64,000 nt of DNA, from the NCBI GenBank assembly GCA_027307235.1, contig DAHUXH010000006.1, positions 62,001 through 126,000 of the forward strand, given 5' to 3'. Below are positions 15,966 through 26,729 of this stretch, piece after piece. The notes under the pieces are model-generated. The model was not told where the DNA came from. It saw nothing but the letters and a program-made list of their open reading frames with translations, and searched no databases. Each line of letters opens with the position of its first letter. Position 1 is the stretch's first letter. The position numbers were made by a program, and so were the translations under genes. Source of the DNA: Vulcanimicrobiota bacterium. Lineage in GTDB: Bacteria > Vulcanimicrobiota > Vulcanimicrobiia > Vulcanimicrobiales > Vulcanimicrobiaceae.

Positions 15966-15998
15966 GAAACGCGGCGATGAGCCGCGTTTCCTTTTTGT
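15966..15998 (+). terminator. Rho-independent terminator of the LysM gene
   Basis: A perfect 10-base stem, GAAACGCGGC (15966-15975) with GCCGCGTTTC (15981-15990), loop GATGA, followed by CTTTTTGTTTT. It is 31 bases after the LysM stop and faces the end of the small gene at 16018 on the other strand. Confidence 0.93.
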
Positions 15999-16017
15999 TT
16001 TCCAGCGCCGGTACGTT

Positions 16018-16227
16018 CTAGCGCCGGCTGACCAGGGTGATGGTGTGGCCCTCATGCTCGTTGAGAAAGTCGAGCCCCTCGACCATCCAGGTATCGAGAC
16101 CGTTCTGCGAATGCTTGGCGACTTCGCGTGCGATGTGCTTGCGATCGCGCAGCCAGGCGAGTTCCGTGCGAGGCGCGGTCACCCACGCCGCCATCTCGCA
16201 CTCCTCGCATTTGTATCCGTAGATCAA
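16018..16227 (-). CDS. Small protein with a single CxxC knuckle, unknown function
   Basis: A 69-residue protein just after sucD (gap 3 bases). It opens [10 protein letters not shown], like the first half of an FmdB or rubredoxin zinc ribbon, but no second cysteine pair follows, so it would need a partner or a dimer to bind metal. The rest is helical with many charged residues ([13 protein letters not shown]) and ends in a strand (HTITLVSRR). The TTG at 16227 has no ribosome site. The ATG at 16194 has GAGGAG 6 bases upstream and would give 58 residues without the knuckle. It is probably the third gene of the sucCD operon. Confidence 0.55.
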   Translation of the reverse strand: MIYGYKCEECEMAAWVTAPRTELAWLRDRKHIAREVAKHSQNGLDTWMVEGLDFLNEHEGHTITLVSRR

Positions 16228-16230
16228 CCG

Positions 16231-17109
16231 CTACACGCGCACGGCGAGCCGTTCGCCGAGCAGCGCCGGAATCTCCGACGGACGATCGGCAACCGGAACG
16301 CCGGCGGCTTTGAAGGCATTGATCTTCGACTGCGGCGTGCCGAACGTTCCGGAGATGATCGCGCCCGCGTGGCCGAGCGATTTTCCCGGCGGAGCGTTGC
16401 GTCCGCCGATGAAGGCCACGATCGGCATCTCGGGCATGTGCGCTTTGATGAAGGCGGCCGCGTCTTCTTCATCGGAGCCGCCGATCTCACCGCACACGAC
16501 CACCGCATCGGTCTGCGGATCGTTCTTGAACTCGCGCAGACAATCGACGAACGTCGTCCCGATGATCGGGTCGCCGCCGATGCCGACGCAGGTGGATTGA
16601 CCGAAGCCCGCGCGGGTGAGCAGATCGACGACTTCGTACGTCAAGGTGCCCGAGCGTGAGATCAGGCCGACGTTGCCTTCTTTGAAGACATGACCCGGCA
16701 TGATGCCGACCGACGATCGGCCCGGCGAGATTAATCCCGGGCAGTTCGGGCCGATGATGCGCATCCCGTGCGTCGTCGCGACCACCTTGAGCATGTCGTG
16801 AACCGGCACGCCTTCGGTGATGCACACCGCGAAGGTGATTCCAGCTTCGTGCGCTTCGTAGAGCGCATCGGCAGCGAAGGGCGGCGGAACGAAGATGACG
16901 GTGTGCGTGGCGCCGGTTGCGTTCACCGCGTTCTTGACGGTGTCGAAGACCGGCAAGCCGTGCTCGGTTTTCTGACCGCCCTTGCCCGGCGTGACGCCGC
17001 CGACGATGTTGGTACCATAGGCCAGCATGCGCGAGGTGTGATACGAGCCCTCACCTCCCGTGATGCCCTGAACGATGACCTTGCTATTCTTATCCAAGAA
17101 AATCGACAT
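16231..17109 (-). CDS. sucD: Succinate--CoA ligase, alpha subunit
   Basis: With SucC it interconverts succinyl-CoA and succinate with nucleotide phosphorylation in the TCA cycle. The 292-residue protein has an N-terminal CoA-binding Rossmann domain ([35 protein letters not shown]) and the [11 protein letters not shown] segment. The phosphohistidine is in [12 protein letters not shown] near the C-terminus. It lies 12 bases after sucC. The ATG at 17109 gives [13 protein letters not shown], the standard start. Confidence 0.97.
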   Translation of the reverse strand: MSIFLDKNSKVIVQGITGGEGSYHTSRMLAYGTNIVGGVTPGKGGQKTEHGLPVFDTVKNAVNATGATHTVIFVPPPFAADALYEAHEAGITFAVCITEGVPVHDMLKVVATTHGMRIIGPNCPGLISPGRSSVGIMPGHVFKEGNVGLISRSGTLTYEVVDLLTRAGFGQSTCVGIGGDPIIGTTFVDCLREFKNDPQTDAVVVCGEIGGSDEEDAAAFIKAHMPEMPIVAFIGGRNAPPGKSLGHAGAIISGTFGTPQSKINAFKAAGVPVADRPSEIPALLGERLAVRV

Positions 17110-17121
17110 GTGTTCGCTCTC

Positions 17122-18279
17122 CTACGCGCTCGCCAGCTCAACGGCGCGCTTGGCGCCTTCGTCCATGGTTTCAACGGGCGTCATCCCGGCAGCAGCCAGA
17201 ATCTCGCGCCCTTCTTTTTCATTGGTGCCCGTCAAGCGAATGACCAGCGGAATCTTGCGCGAGGTCGTCTCCTTCATCGCCTGCACGATGCCTTTGGCGA
17301 CTTCGTCGCCGCGCGTGATGCCGCCGAAGATGTTGACGAAGAACACTTTCGCGGGCGTGTGATTGACCACGAGTTCGTAACACTTGCGCACGCGCTCGGC
17401 GTTGGCGCCGCCGCCGACGTCGAGGAAGTTCGCGATCTCGCCGCCCGCGTTCTTGACCGCATCCATCGTGCCCATCGCAAGGCCGGCGCCGTTGGCCATC
17501 GTGCCGACGTCACCCGGGAAACGCCGGAAGTTACGAATGCCAAGACCGGCGGCGGCCGCAAGCGCTTCGTCTTCGTCGAGCGGAAGCACCGCTTGCCAGT
17601 CCTTGAATTCGGGATTCTTGTAGAGCGCGTCGTCATCGAGTTCAATTTTTGCGTCTGAGGCGATCACGCGTCCGTCTTTGGTCAGCGCGAGCGGGTTGAT
17701 CTCGACGAGCTTCGCGCCGTACTTGAAGAACAGATCGTAGATGCCCGCGACGATCGCCGGAAACTGTTTGCGAAATCCGGGGTCAAGCTCCGAGGCAAAC
17801 GCCAACTCGCGGCCGATGAACGGCGAGTAACCGACGGCAACATCGATGAAATGTTTGGCAATCGACTCCGGATGTTTTTCGGAGACTTCCTCGATGTCCA
17901 TGCCGCCGAATTTGCTGACCATCACGACCGGCTTCTTCGTCGTGCGATCGATCGCGATCGCGCAGTAGGCTTCAAGGGCGATGTCCAGCGTCTCTTCGAC
18001 CAGCACCGCGTTGATCGGCTCGCCGTTTGGATTCTGCCGGTTCGGCGGCATCGGCGTCGCCAGAATGTCTGTGGTCACCGCGCGCGCCTCGTCCGCGTTC
18101 TTCGCGAACTTGATCTTGCCGGCTTTTCCGCGCCCACCCATGAGCACTTGTGCCTTGACGACCCAGTTGCCCGGATTCTTCTCGACGAAGGCCGCGACGT
18201 CGTCGGCCGTCTTGCAATGCTGACTGCGCGGCACGGGAATTCCAACTCTGCGAAAGAGTTCTTTTCCCTGATATTCCAT
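17122..18279 (-). CDS. sucC: Succinate--CoA ligase, beta subunit
   Basis: A 385-residue ATP-grasp subunit of succinyl-CoA synthetase that carries the nucleotide and succinate sites. It starts with MEYQGKELFRRVGIPVP, the family opening, followed by WVVKAQVLMGGRGKAGKIKFA, AKLVEINPLALT and FLDVGGGANAERV. The C-terminal NIFGGITRGDEVAKGI binds CoA-side residues. ATG 18279 is chosen over earlier in-frame starts because of this motif, although no clear ribosome site precedes it. First gene of the sucC-sucD unit. Confidence 0.97.
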   Translation of the reverse strand: MEYQGKELFRRVGIPVPRSQHCKTADDVAAFVEKNPGNWVVKAQVLMGGRGKAGKIKFAKNADEARAVTTDILATPMPPNRQNPNGEPINAVLVEETLDIALEAYCAIAIDRTTKKPVVMVSKFGGMDIEEVSEKHPESIAKHFIDVAVGYSPFIGRELAFASELDPGFRKQFPAIVAGIYDLFFKYGAKLVEINPLALTKDGRVIASDAKIELDDDALYKNPEFKDWQAVLPLDEDEALAAAAGLGIRNFRRFPGDVGTMANGAGLAMGTMDAVKNAGGEIANFLDVGGGANAERVRKCYELVVNHTPAKVFFVNIFGGITRGDEVAKGIVQAMKETTSRKIPLVIRLTGTNEKEGREILAAAGMTPVETMDEGAKRAVELASA

Positions 18280-18350
18280 GAGGTTCACGGTTGAAAGGCG
18301 CTCCGCTCTAAGCAATGGGGTGGTATGTCATCTCTTCCCAGGGACGCCCC

Positions 18351-18398
18351 AAAACGACCCGAGGTACGCCGGCGTCTCCGGCTGCGAGACCTGGTTTT
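18351..18398 (-). terminator. Hairpin after the acyl-CoA dehydrogenase gene
   Basis: On the minus strand AAAAC, AGGT and GCCGG pair in order with CCGGC, ACCT and GTTTT around a small loop, with mismatches between blocks. It starts 3 bases after the acyl-CoA dehydrogenase stop and ends in GTTTTGGGG. It probably ends the thiolase operon and separates it from sucC, whose promoter must lie in 18280-18350. Confidence 0.5.
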
Positions 18399-18400
18399 CC

Positions 18401-19564
18401 TTAGTCGAGTCTACCGAGCAACGACCGGGCGATGATGAGTTGCTGAATCTCCGAGGTCCCTTCGTAGATCTCGGTGATCTTCGCGTCGCGGTAATACCGC
18501 TCGACGGGAAATTCGGTGGTGTAGCCGTAGCCGCCGTAAATTTGCACGGCTTCGGCCGCGTGCTTGCGTGCGGCGGTCGATGCGAACAGCTTGGCTTTGC
18601 TGGCCTCGGCCGCGAACGGTTTGCCGGCACCCGCGAGCGCGGCGGCACGATAGGTCAACAGCCGCGCGGCATCGAGATCGGTCGCCATCTGCGCGATTTT
18701 GAACGAGACGCCTTCGAAGGCGCCGATCGGTTTGCCGAACGCGCGGCGTTCCTTGGCGAACATGACGCTTGCGTCCAAACACGCCGCGAGGATGCCGGTG
18801 GCTTGCGCCGCGATGCCGATGCGGCCGCCGGTCAGCGCAGTCATCGCATTGCCGAACCCGTCGCCTTCGCGACCGAGGAGCGCCTCGTACGGAACTTTGA
18901 CGTCGTCGAAGGCGAGATCGACGGTGTTGCTCGTGTGAATGCCGAGTTTCTCGGTCACCTTTTCGACAACGATGCCCGGCGTGGCCGCGTCGATGAGAAA
19001 TGCGCTCACGCCCTTAGGCCCGGGAACTCCCGTGCGAAACATACCCATCGTCACCGTCGCGCAGCCGCCGTTGGTACACCATTGCTTGCGGCCGTTGAGC
19101 ACGTAGCAATCACCTTTGCGCTTGGCGGTCGAACGAATGCTGGCCGCATCCGAACCCGCGTCGGGCTCGGTCAATGCGAACCCCGCGATCGCGTTGTGCG
19201 TGGCGAGCTTCGGCAGCCACTGCTCCTTCTGCGCCTCGTCGCCGAGTTTAACGATCGCGCTGCAGATCATCGAATGCACCGAGAGCGTCACCGCGGTACC
19301 GGCATCGACGCGCGCGAGCTCCTCGATCGCAAGCGCATATGACACGTAGTCGGCGCCGACGCCGCCGTACTGCTCGGGAACGATGATCCCCATGAGTCCG
19401 GCGTCGTTGAGCTTGGCATAGAGCTCGCGTGGAAAAACGCGTTCGCGATCCCACGCCGCGATGTGCGGCGCGATTTCGCGTTGTGCGATCTCGGCGGCGA
19501 GCGCTGCGATCTGACGCTGTTCGCCGGTGAGATCGAACTGCGCGCGTGTGTTCGCTTCGATCAC
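18401..19564 (-). CDS. Acyl-CoA dehydrogenase (short-chain/butyryl type)
   Basis: An FAD enzyme that oxidises acyl-CoA to 2-enoyl-CoA, 387 residues. The N-terminal helical domain is followed by [16 protein letters not shown] (flavin and substrate), [27 protein letters not shown] and [32 protein letters not shown]. The last carries the catalytic glutamate of the IYEGT motif. Start GTG 19564 overlaps the stop of the dehydrogenase gene before it as GTGA. Thiolase, 3-hydroxyacyl-CoA dehydrogenase and this gene form one operon for C4-type acyl-CoA interconversion. An enoyl-CoA hydratase is missing from it. Confidence 0.95.
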   Translation of the reverse strand: MIEANTRAQFDLTGEQRQIAALAAEIAQREIAPHIAAWDRERVFPRELYAKLNDAGLMGIIVPEQYGGVGADYVSYALAIEELARVDAGTAVTLSVHSMICSAIVKLGDEAQKEQWLPKLATHNAIAGFALTEPDAGSDAASIRSTAKRKGDCYVLNGRKQWCTNGGCATVTMGMFRTGVPGPKGVSAFLIDAATPGIVVEKVTEKLGIHTSNTVDLAFDDVKVPYEALLGREGDGFGNAMTALTGGRIGIAAQATGILAACLDASVMFAKERRAFGKPIGAFEGVSFKIAQMATDLDAARLLTYRAAALAGAGKPFAAEASKAKLFASTAARKHAAEAVQIYGGYGYTTEFPVERYYRDAKITEIYEGTSEIQQLIIARSLLGRLD

Positions 19565-20409
19565 GTGTCGTACCGGTAGAAGCCGCGTCCGCTCTTCTTT
19601 CCAAGCCATCCGGCGGCGACATACTGCTTGAGCAGCGGGCACGGCCGGTACTTCGAGTCGCCGAATCCTTCGTGCAAGACGTTCATGATCGCAAGACAGG
19701 TGTCGAGGCCGATGAAATCGGCCAGCGTCAGCGGCCCCATCGGATGGTTCATCCCGAGTTTCATCACGGTATCGATCGCTTCAACCGAACCGACGCCTTC
19801 GTAGAGCGTGTAGATGGCTTCATTGATCATCGGCATCAACACGCGGTTGGAGACGAAGCCGGGAAAATCGTTGACCTCGACCGGCGTCTTGCCCATCTGC
19901 CCGGCCAGCGCGTGTGTGAAGTCGTAGGTCGCCTGTGAGGTCGCGATGCCGCGAATGATCTCAACGAGCTGCATCACCGGCACCGGGTTCATGAAGTGCA
20001 TGCCGATGCATTGTTCGGGGCGCTTGGTGGCCGCCGCGATCATCGTGATCGAGATCGATGACGTGTTGCTGGCAAGAATCGCGCGCGCGGGCGTCTGCGC
20101 GTCGAGCGTGCGGAACAACGCGAGCTTGGTGTCGAGGTGTTCGGTGGCGGCCTCGACGGCCAGATCCACGTCGTAGTGAGCGATCGTCGTGCTGGGCGTG
20201 ATGCGCGCAATGACGGCATCGGCCACAGCTTGCGACTTGCGGCCTTTTTCAACGTCGCGCGCGAGATTTTTCTTGATGACACTGAGACCGCGCTGGACAA
20301 ATTCGTCCGCGCGGTCGTTGAGGAGAACGTCGTGGCCCGCTTGGGCGGCGACCTGCGCGATGCCGGAGCCCATCTGCCCCGCACCGATCACGGCTATGCG
20401 ATAGGACAT
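19561..20409 (-). CDS. hbd: 3-hydroxybutyryl-CoA dehydrogenase
   Basis: NAD(P)-dependent interconversion of acetoacetyl-CoA and 3-hydroxybutyryl-CoA. The 282-residue protein has the Rossmann motif [23 protein letters not shown] at the start, SNTSSISIT, the [15 protein letters not shown] segment with the catalytic histidine, [18 protein letters not shown] and [11 protein letters not shown]. The length is typical of FadB2/Hbd enzymes without a hydratase domain. It lies 6 bases after the thiolase gene and overlaps the next gene by 4 bases. Confidence 0.95.
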   Translation of the reverse strand: MSYRIAVIGAGQMGSGIAQVAAQAGHDVLLNDRADEFVQRGLSVIKKNLARDVEKGRKSQAVADAVIARITPSTTIAHYDVDLAVEAATEHLDTKLALFRTLDAQTPARAILASNTSSISITMIAAATKRPEQCIGMHFMNPVPVMQLVEIIRGIATSQATYDFTHALAGQMGKTPVEVNDFPGFVSNRVLMPMINEAIYTLYEGVGSVEAIDTVMKLGMNHPMGPLTLADFIGLDTCLAIMNVLHEGFGDSKYRPCPLLKQYVAAGWLGKKSGRGFYRYDT

Positions 20410-20415
20410 CGGTGC

Positions 20416-21756
20416 TTAGTCGACTCGCACCAATACTGCGTCGCCTTGACCGCCACCCGAGCAGATCGCTGCGATACCGAGACCGCCGCCGCGTTGACGC
20501 AGTTGATTGATCACGGCGCCGACGAGGCGCGCTCCCGATGCGCCGATCGGATGCCCCATCGCGACTGCGCCGCCGTTCTTGTTGACGTCGCTCTCGCTCA
20601 AACCCAAATTGCGCGCCGACGCGATCGCGACGGTCGAGAAGGCTTCGTTGATCTCCCACACGTGAATGTCGCCCGTCGACAAGTGGTGCTTGTCGAGCAG
20701 CTTCTGCGCGGCCATCGCCGGCGTGAAGCAGATGTAGGGCGCATCCCAGCCGACGGTCGCGTGATCGATGATCGTGGCGAGCGCCGCATAACCGTGTTCC
20801 TTGGCATACTGCGCGTCGGCCAGAATCAACGCGGCCGCGCCGTCGTTGACGCCGGGTGCGTTGGCCGCCGTGATCGTTCCGTCTTTTTCCAGCGGCGGAA
20901 GCTTCGCCATCGCCTCGATGCTCGCGTCCGCGCGCACCGGCTCGTCGCGATCGACCAACGTGAACGGCACGTCACCGGTCACGAACGGAGCGTATTTCGC
21001 GTAGTCGAACGTGAACTGCGCGGATGGCTCGTGATCCCACACGGCGCTCTTCGCGCCCACGGTTGCCGGAATGCGCACCTTGCCCGCTCGCGCCAACTCA
21101 TCGACGACGACCTTGCCCTTGGCTTTGGTCGCAACTTTGACCGGAACGATTTCGTCGGCGAGGCGTCCGGCTTCGTGCGCGGCGTGCGCGCGCCGATGGC
21201 TCTCGTAGGCGAAGCGGTCTTGGTCCTCGCGCTTCATCGCGGTTTCAGTGGCGACGCGGCTGCCTTGCTGCGCCATCGTCATCGGGAAATACTGATCCCA
21301 CAAACCGTCGTATTGCATCGCGTCGATGAGCTTGCCGTCGCCGAAGCGGTAGCCGTAGCGCGCGTCCTTGAGCAGGTACGGCGCGTTCGACATCGATTCC
21401 ATGCCGCCGGCCGCGACCACGCTGTTGGCGTTGGCGTTGATCAAGCGCATGGCGCTTGCGACTGCGAGCATACCCGAGGCGCACACCTTATTCACCGTCT
21501 CCGCCGTCACCGTCTTGGCGAGGCCGGATTTGAACAGCACTTGGCGCGCGGGATTCTGCCCGGCGCCGGCTTGCAGCACGTGGCCGAAGATGACGTGCTC
21601 GATCTCCGAGGGATCGAGTCCACAGCGGCGCAGCGCACCGATCAGGGCAACGGCGCCGAGGGTGGTAGCTTCGAGGGACGAGAGCGCACCGCCGAGCTTG
21701 CCGAACGGCGTGCGCGCGGTCGCGAGGACAACGGCATTGGAGTTCATGGGAGTCAT
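20416..21756 (-). CDS. Acetyl-CoA acetyltransferase (thiolase)
   Basis: Condenses two acetyl-CoA or cleaves 3-ketoacyl-CoA. The active-site cysteine is in VNKVCASGM, the NEAF motif in VWEINEAFSTVA, the histidine in GHPIGASGAR and the second cysteine in CSGGGQGDA (usually CIGGGQG). At 446 residues it is about 50 longer than most. The extra length falls around residues 210-290, between the two thiolase halves, as a K/R- and aromatic-rich insert. Start ATG 21756, or ATG 21747 three codons in. First gene of the operon with hbd and the acyl-CoA dehydrogenase. Confidence 0.94.
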   Translation of the reverse strand: MTPMNSNAVVLATARTPFGKLGGALSSLEATTLGAVALIGALRRCGLDPSEIEHVIFGHVLQAGAGQNPARQVLFKSGLAKTVTAETVNKVCASGMLAVASAMRLINANANSVVAAGGMESMSNAPYLLKDARYGYRFGDGKLIDAMQYDGLWDQYFPMTMAQQGSRVATETAMKREDQDRFAYESHRRAHAAHEAGRLADEIVPVKVATKAKGKVVVDELARAGKVRIPATVGAKSAVWDHEPSAQFTFDYAKYAPFVTGDVPFTLVDRDEPVRADASIEAMAKLPPLEKDGTITAANAPGVNDGAAALILADAQYAKEHGYAALATIIDHATVGWDAPYICFTPAMAAQKLLDKHHLSTGDIHVWEINEAFSTVAIASARNLGLSESDVNKNGGAVAMGHPIGASGARLVGAVINQLRQRGGGLGIAAICSGGGQGDAVLVRVD

Positions 21757-21853
21757 AACCGCACTCGGGTTCGCGCGGTCATCACGGCACCCCTAGGAGG
21801 GACCCATTTGCGAACCGGTTGCCAGGTCGCCGGGATGACTGATCTGGCTGGGG

Positions 21854-22747
21854 TTATTGCTCGGCGGGTTGGGTGCAGACGATCATCTCGTTTGGGGCGC
21901 AGGTTTCGCATTCGAACTGGAGGGTCACGTGGCGGATGCCGAAGCGCTCCCGGGCGAGTTCGGTTACCGAGCGCAGGATCGCGGTCGCCTCGCTGATGCG
22001 CCGGTCGGGCACCACGATATGGGCGGTCAGCGCCGCCGAGCCGCTGCCGATCGACCAGATGTGCAGGTCATGGACGGCGGCGACGCCGTCGATCGCGAGC
22101 AGGTCGTCGCGAACGCGGTGCGTGTCGATCCTCGCCGGTGCGCCTTCGAGCAGCACGTCGACCGTGTCGCGCAGGACGCGCACCACGCCGACCACGATGA
22201 TCGCGGCCACGAAGAGCGAGAGCGCCGGGTCGATCCATGTCGCTTTGGTGGCGACGATGACGATGCCGCCGACGACCACCGCGAATGCGCCAAGTGCGTC
22301 GCCGACGACGTGAAAGAGCGCGGCGCGAAGATTGAGATTGTGCGATTGCTCCGCGCCGTGACCAAGCAGAAAGCCGATGCCGCCGTTGACGAACAGTCCG
22401 ATCAGCGCGACGGCCGTCATCAATGAACCGCTGGGGAGTTCCGGTCGCGACAGCCGCCCGACGGCTTCGTAGGCGATGAAGATGGTCGCGACCAGCAAGA
22501 GCGTGCCGTTGAAGAGCGCGCCTAGCACTTCCAGCCGTTCGTACCCGAACGTCTTGCGGCGGTTGGCCGCGCGCGCGGCGCCGACGGTCGCGAGCAGCGC
22601 AAGCGCCAGCGCCAGGACGTCGGTGCACATGTGCACCGCGTCGGTGATCAAGGCGATGCTGTGCGATCGCCATCCGCCCCAAAATTCGAAGAGTGCCACC
22701 GCGGCTGCGGCTGCGAGCGAAATCGCGAGGCGGCGATTCGCGCTCAT
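21854..22747 (-). CDS. Cation diffusion facilitator (Zn/Co/Cd efflux, CzcD type)
   Basis: A 297-residue antiporter that exports divalent metal ions for protons. Six membrane segments are visible. The metal site motifs are in ALITDAVHMCTDVLALA (TM2) and FHVVGDALGAFAV (TM5), each with the H-x3-D pair. A C-terminal cytoplasmic ferredoxin-like domain follows (VAAVHDLHIWSIGSGSAALTAHI). Start ATG 22747, 6 bases after the methyltransferase-like gene. Last gene of a long minus-strand run; 97 bases without a clear feature separate it from thiolase. Confidence 0.93.
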   Translation of the reverse strand: MSANRRLAISLAAAAAVALFEFWGGWRSHSIALITDAVHMCTDVLALALALLATVGAARAANRRKTFGYERLEVLGALFNGTLLLVATIFIAYEAVGRLSRPELPSGSLMTAVALIGLFVNGGIGFLLGHGAEQSHNLNLRAALFHVVGDALGAFAVVVGGIVIVATKATWIDPALSLFVAAIIVVGVVRVLRDTVDVLLEGAPARIDTHRVRDDLLAIDGVAAVHDLHIWSIGSGSAALTAHIVVPDRRISEATAILRSVTELARERFGIRHVTLQFECETCAPNEMIVCTQPAEQ

Positions 22748-22753
22748 CTCACG

Positions 22754-23350
22754 TCAACTGTGCAGGGCCTTGAACGCGAGGATGGCGAGCATCACGCCGA
22801 AGGTGATGAACGTGCGCGTTTCGGCATCGCGAATCACGCTGGGATTCCATTCCCCTTGCGCGCCGGTCATCGGCTGCATCTGCGGCAGATACGGCGGCAC
22901 GCTCGCGCGGTAGTGATCGAACTCGTGACCGAACTGCGAACGCAGATACGCCTCTTCGTGAGGAACGATCATGGCGTACACGGCGACCATCACCGCGAGC
23001 GAACCGATGATGAGCGCAAGCTTCGCCGCGCTCCCGTTGTCGCCGGTGAAGGCCAGCGCAAATCCGAGCGCGGTGATGAAGTTTCCGACGTAGAGCGGGT
23101 TGCGCACGTAGGCGTACGGTCCGGCGGTCACGAGTCTCGGAGCGGTCACGGCGTCGCCGCGCGTCGTCACGCCGGAGAAACCGACAGCCCAGCACCGCAC
23201 CAGTTCGCCCGCGAACGCGATCGGCAGGCCGACGGCGATGCCGAACGCGCTCGGTTTTCCCAAAACGGCGAGCACCACCGCCGGGATCGCAAGCAGCATG
23301 CCCCGGTTCTTGAAGACGAAAGCTTTGACGTCGTCGCTCTGCGGATTCAT
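22754..23350 (-). CDS. Isoprenylcysteine carboxyl methyltransferase-like membrane protein
   Basis: A 198-residue membrane protein of the ICMT/phospholipid methyltransferase superfamily, with about five hydrophobic segments. The SAM-binding signature is clear: RLVTAGPYAYVRNPLYVGNFITALG near the middle and HEEAYLRSQFGHEFDHYRASVPPYLP toward the end. Its bacterial substrate is unknown. I start at ATG 23350, 16 bases after the rmd stop; a longer in-frame opening lies inside rmd. Its position after GDP-sugar genes is not explained by function. Confidence 0.85.
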   Translation of the reverse strand: MNPQSDDVKAFVFKNRGMLLAIPAVVLAVLGKPSAFGIAVGLPIAFAGELVRCWAVGFSGVTTRGDAVTAPRLVTAGPYAYVRNPLYVGNFITALGFALAFTGDNGSAAKLALIIGSLAVMVAVYAMIVPHEEAYLRSQFGHEFDHYRASVPPYLPQMQPMTGAQGEWNPSVIRDAETRTFITFGVMLAILAFKALHS

Positions 23351-23366
23351 CGCTCGCGTGCTTCGA

Positions 23367-24293
23367 CTAGCGCGCTGCGCTGGCCTCGTACACGTCGCGC
23401 AACGACGCCGTGAGAGCGATACGCGGCAACCATCCGGTCGCGGCGCGCAGTTTGTCGTTGCTTCCATAGAACATCGGCACGTCGGACGGGCGCATGCGCT
23501 CCGGGTCTTCGCGCACTTCGACCGGAACGCGCGCGATCAGCAGCAGCTGACGCAATAGCTCTTTGATCGACACCGCTTCCCCGCTGCACACGTTGTAGAT
23601 CTCGCCAGGCGTCGCATGGCGCGCCAACGCGACGTAGGCGTCGACGACGTCGCGAACGTCCAGAAAATCGCGACAGGCATCGAGGTTCCCCACCTCCATC
23701 ACGCGCGCGCCGCCCGCCGCGATCGCCGCGAGTTGCTTAGCGAAGTTGGGAACGACGAAACGGTCGCTTTGACCGGGGCCGATGTGATTGAACGCGCGCG
23801 CGATCGCGACGTCGAGACCGAAACTGCGCGCTTCGCCGAGCAAGATCGCTTCGGCCGCCGCCTTGCTCGCGGCGTACGGGTTGGCCGGCGAGACCGCCTG
23901 CGATTCGCGCAAGGGAAAGGCATCACGCGGCGCTCTTCCATAGACTTCCGCTGAACTCGCGAACACGATGCGCGGCATGCTGCCGGTATCGGCCGCGTAG
24001 CTGCGCACCGCGGCGGCCAGTCGCGCGGTGCCGAGCGCGTTGATGTCGTAGACGCGAAGCGGATCGCGCAGCGCGTCGGGCACGAAACTGATGGCGGCGA
24101 GATGAAAGATCACATCGGGCCGCGCCACGTCGAGTGCCGCGCGCAGCGTCAGTTCATCGGTGAGGTCGAGCGGGAAGAACGCGGCGCCGTCATGCGGTCC
24201 GCCGCAGGCCAGCACGTCGTATCCTTCGGCGCGCAGCCTCGGAACGAGCACGGTGCCGACGAAGCCGCTCGCGCCGGTGACGAGCGCACGCAT
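23367..24293 (-). CDS. rmd: GDP-6-deoxy-4-ketohexose reductase/epimerase (RMD-like)
   Basis: A 308-residue extended short-chain dehydrogenase. It has the TGASGFVG nucleotide motif at 6-13, FASSAEVYG with the catalytic serine/threonine region and YAASKAAAE carrying the YxxxK pair. The partner gene gmd lies 4 bases upstream, so it probably reduces GDP-4-keto-6-deoxymannose to GDP-D-rhamnose. GDP-fucose synthesis would need a GMER-type enzyme, which is a different subgroup. Assignment of the exact product is inference. Confidence 0.82.
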   Translation of the reverse strand: MRALVTGASGFVGTVLVPRLRAEGYDVLACGGPHDGAAFFPLDLTDELTLRAALDVARPDVIFHLAAISFVPDALRDPLRVYDINALGTARLAAAVRSYAADTGSMPRIVFASSAEVYGRAPRDAFPLRESQAVSPANPYAASKAAAEAILLGEARSFGLDVAIARAFNHIGPGQSDRFVVPNFAKQLAAIAAGGARVMEVGNLDACRDFLDVRDVVDAYVALARHATPGEIYNVCSGEAVSIKELLRQLLLIARVPVEVREDPERMRPSDVPMFYGSNDKLRAATGWLPRIALTASLRDVYEASAAR

Positions 24294-24297
24294 CGAG

Positions 24298-25966
<1,669 letters not shown>

Positions 25967-25988
25967 GCTTTGACGGCGGGCAGGCCGA

Positions 25989-26729
25989 CTACTCTTTGCG
26001 CGCCCGGTCGACGACGCTGCGGGCGATGAACGCCGCCACTTCGCTCGGAAGGGTCCCCCGGCCGAACCCGGCGTCGTAGCCCAGTTCGCTCGCCATCAGG
26101 TTGGTGACCCGCGGACCGCCGCAGCAGAGGACGACGCGGTCGCGCAGGCGCTCGGCTTCCAGCAATTCGGCGAGCGCCGTGAAGTTCTTGATGTCGCTGC
26201 CCTTCTGGGTGACCACTTGGGAGGCGAGCAGCGCGTCGATTCGCTTCTCCTTGGCGATGCGCACGAACTCTTCGACGGCCACCTGGCTTCCGAGGTTGTA
26301 GACCTCGAACATCTGGTAGCGTTCGAGCCCGTAGTCGCCCTTGTAGCCCTTCATGTTGAGGATCGCGTCGATGCCGACGGTGTGCGCGTCGGTGCCGATG
26401 CAGGCGCCCGCGACGCGGATCTTCCGCCCGAGGCGCTCGCGGATCATCGCGTCGATCTCTTCCATCGACATCGCGTGCGTCTTGACCGACGGCGCCTTGA
26501 TGGCGTCGGCGTCGACCGCCTGCGTCGTGCTTGCGTACACGACGAAGAACGAAAATCCGGTCGCGATGGCGCGCCCTTCGACGACTTGCACGTCGGTGAA
26601 CCCCATCTTGGCGACGAGTTGTCGCGCCGCTTCGTCGGCGGCTTCGCTCCATTGCACGGGCAGCGTGAACGACAACTGCACTTTGCCGTCGTTCATCGTG
26701 TCGCCGTACGGTTTCACATACGCGCTCAT
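25989..26729 (-). CDS. kamE: Lysine 5,6-aminomutase, beta subunit
   Basis: The adenosylcobalamin- and PLP-binding subunit, which moves an amino group between C6 and C5 of D-lysine or beta-lysine. The 246-residue protein has the B12 motif D-x-H-x-x-G at 114-119 (GTDAHTVG), with cobalt ligand His116. Lys127 in NMKG sits 11 residues later, the same spacing as the His133/Lys144 pair of the clostridial enzyme. A GG-rich C-terminal Rossmann part follows. It overlaps kamD by 4 bases. No reactivating protein is next to it. Confidence 0.93.
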   Translation of the reverse strand: MSAYVKPYGDTMNDGKVQLSFTLPVQWSEAADEAARQLVAKMGFTDVQVVEGRAIATGFSFFVVYASTTQAVDADAIKAPSVKTHAMSMEEIDAMIRERLGRKIRVAGACIGTDAHTVGIDAILNMKGYKGDYGLERYQMFEVYNLGSQVAVEEFVRIAKEKRIDALLASQVVTQKGSDIKNFTALAELLEAERLRDRVVLCCGGPRVTNLMASELGYDAGFGRGTLPSEVAAFIARSVVDRARKE

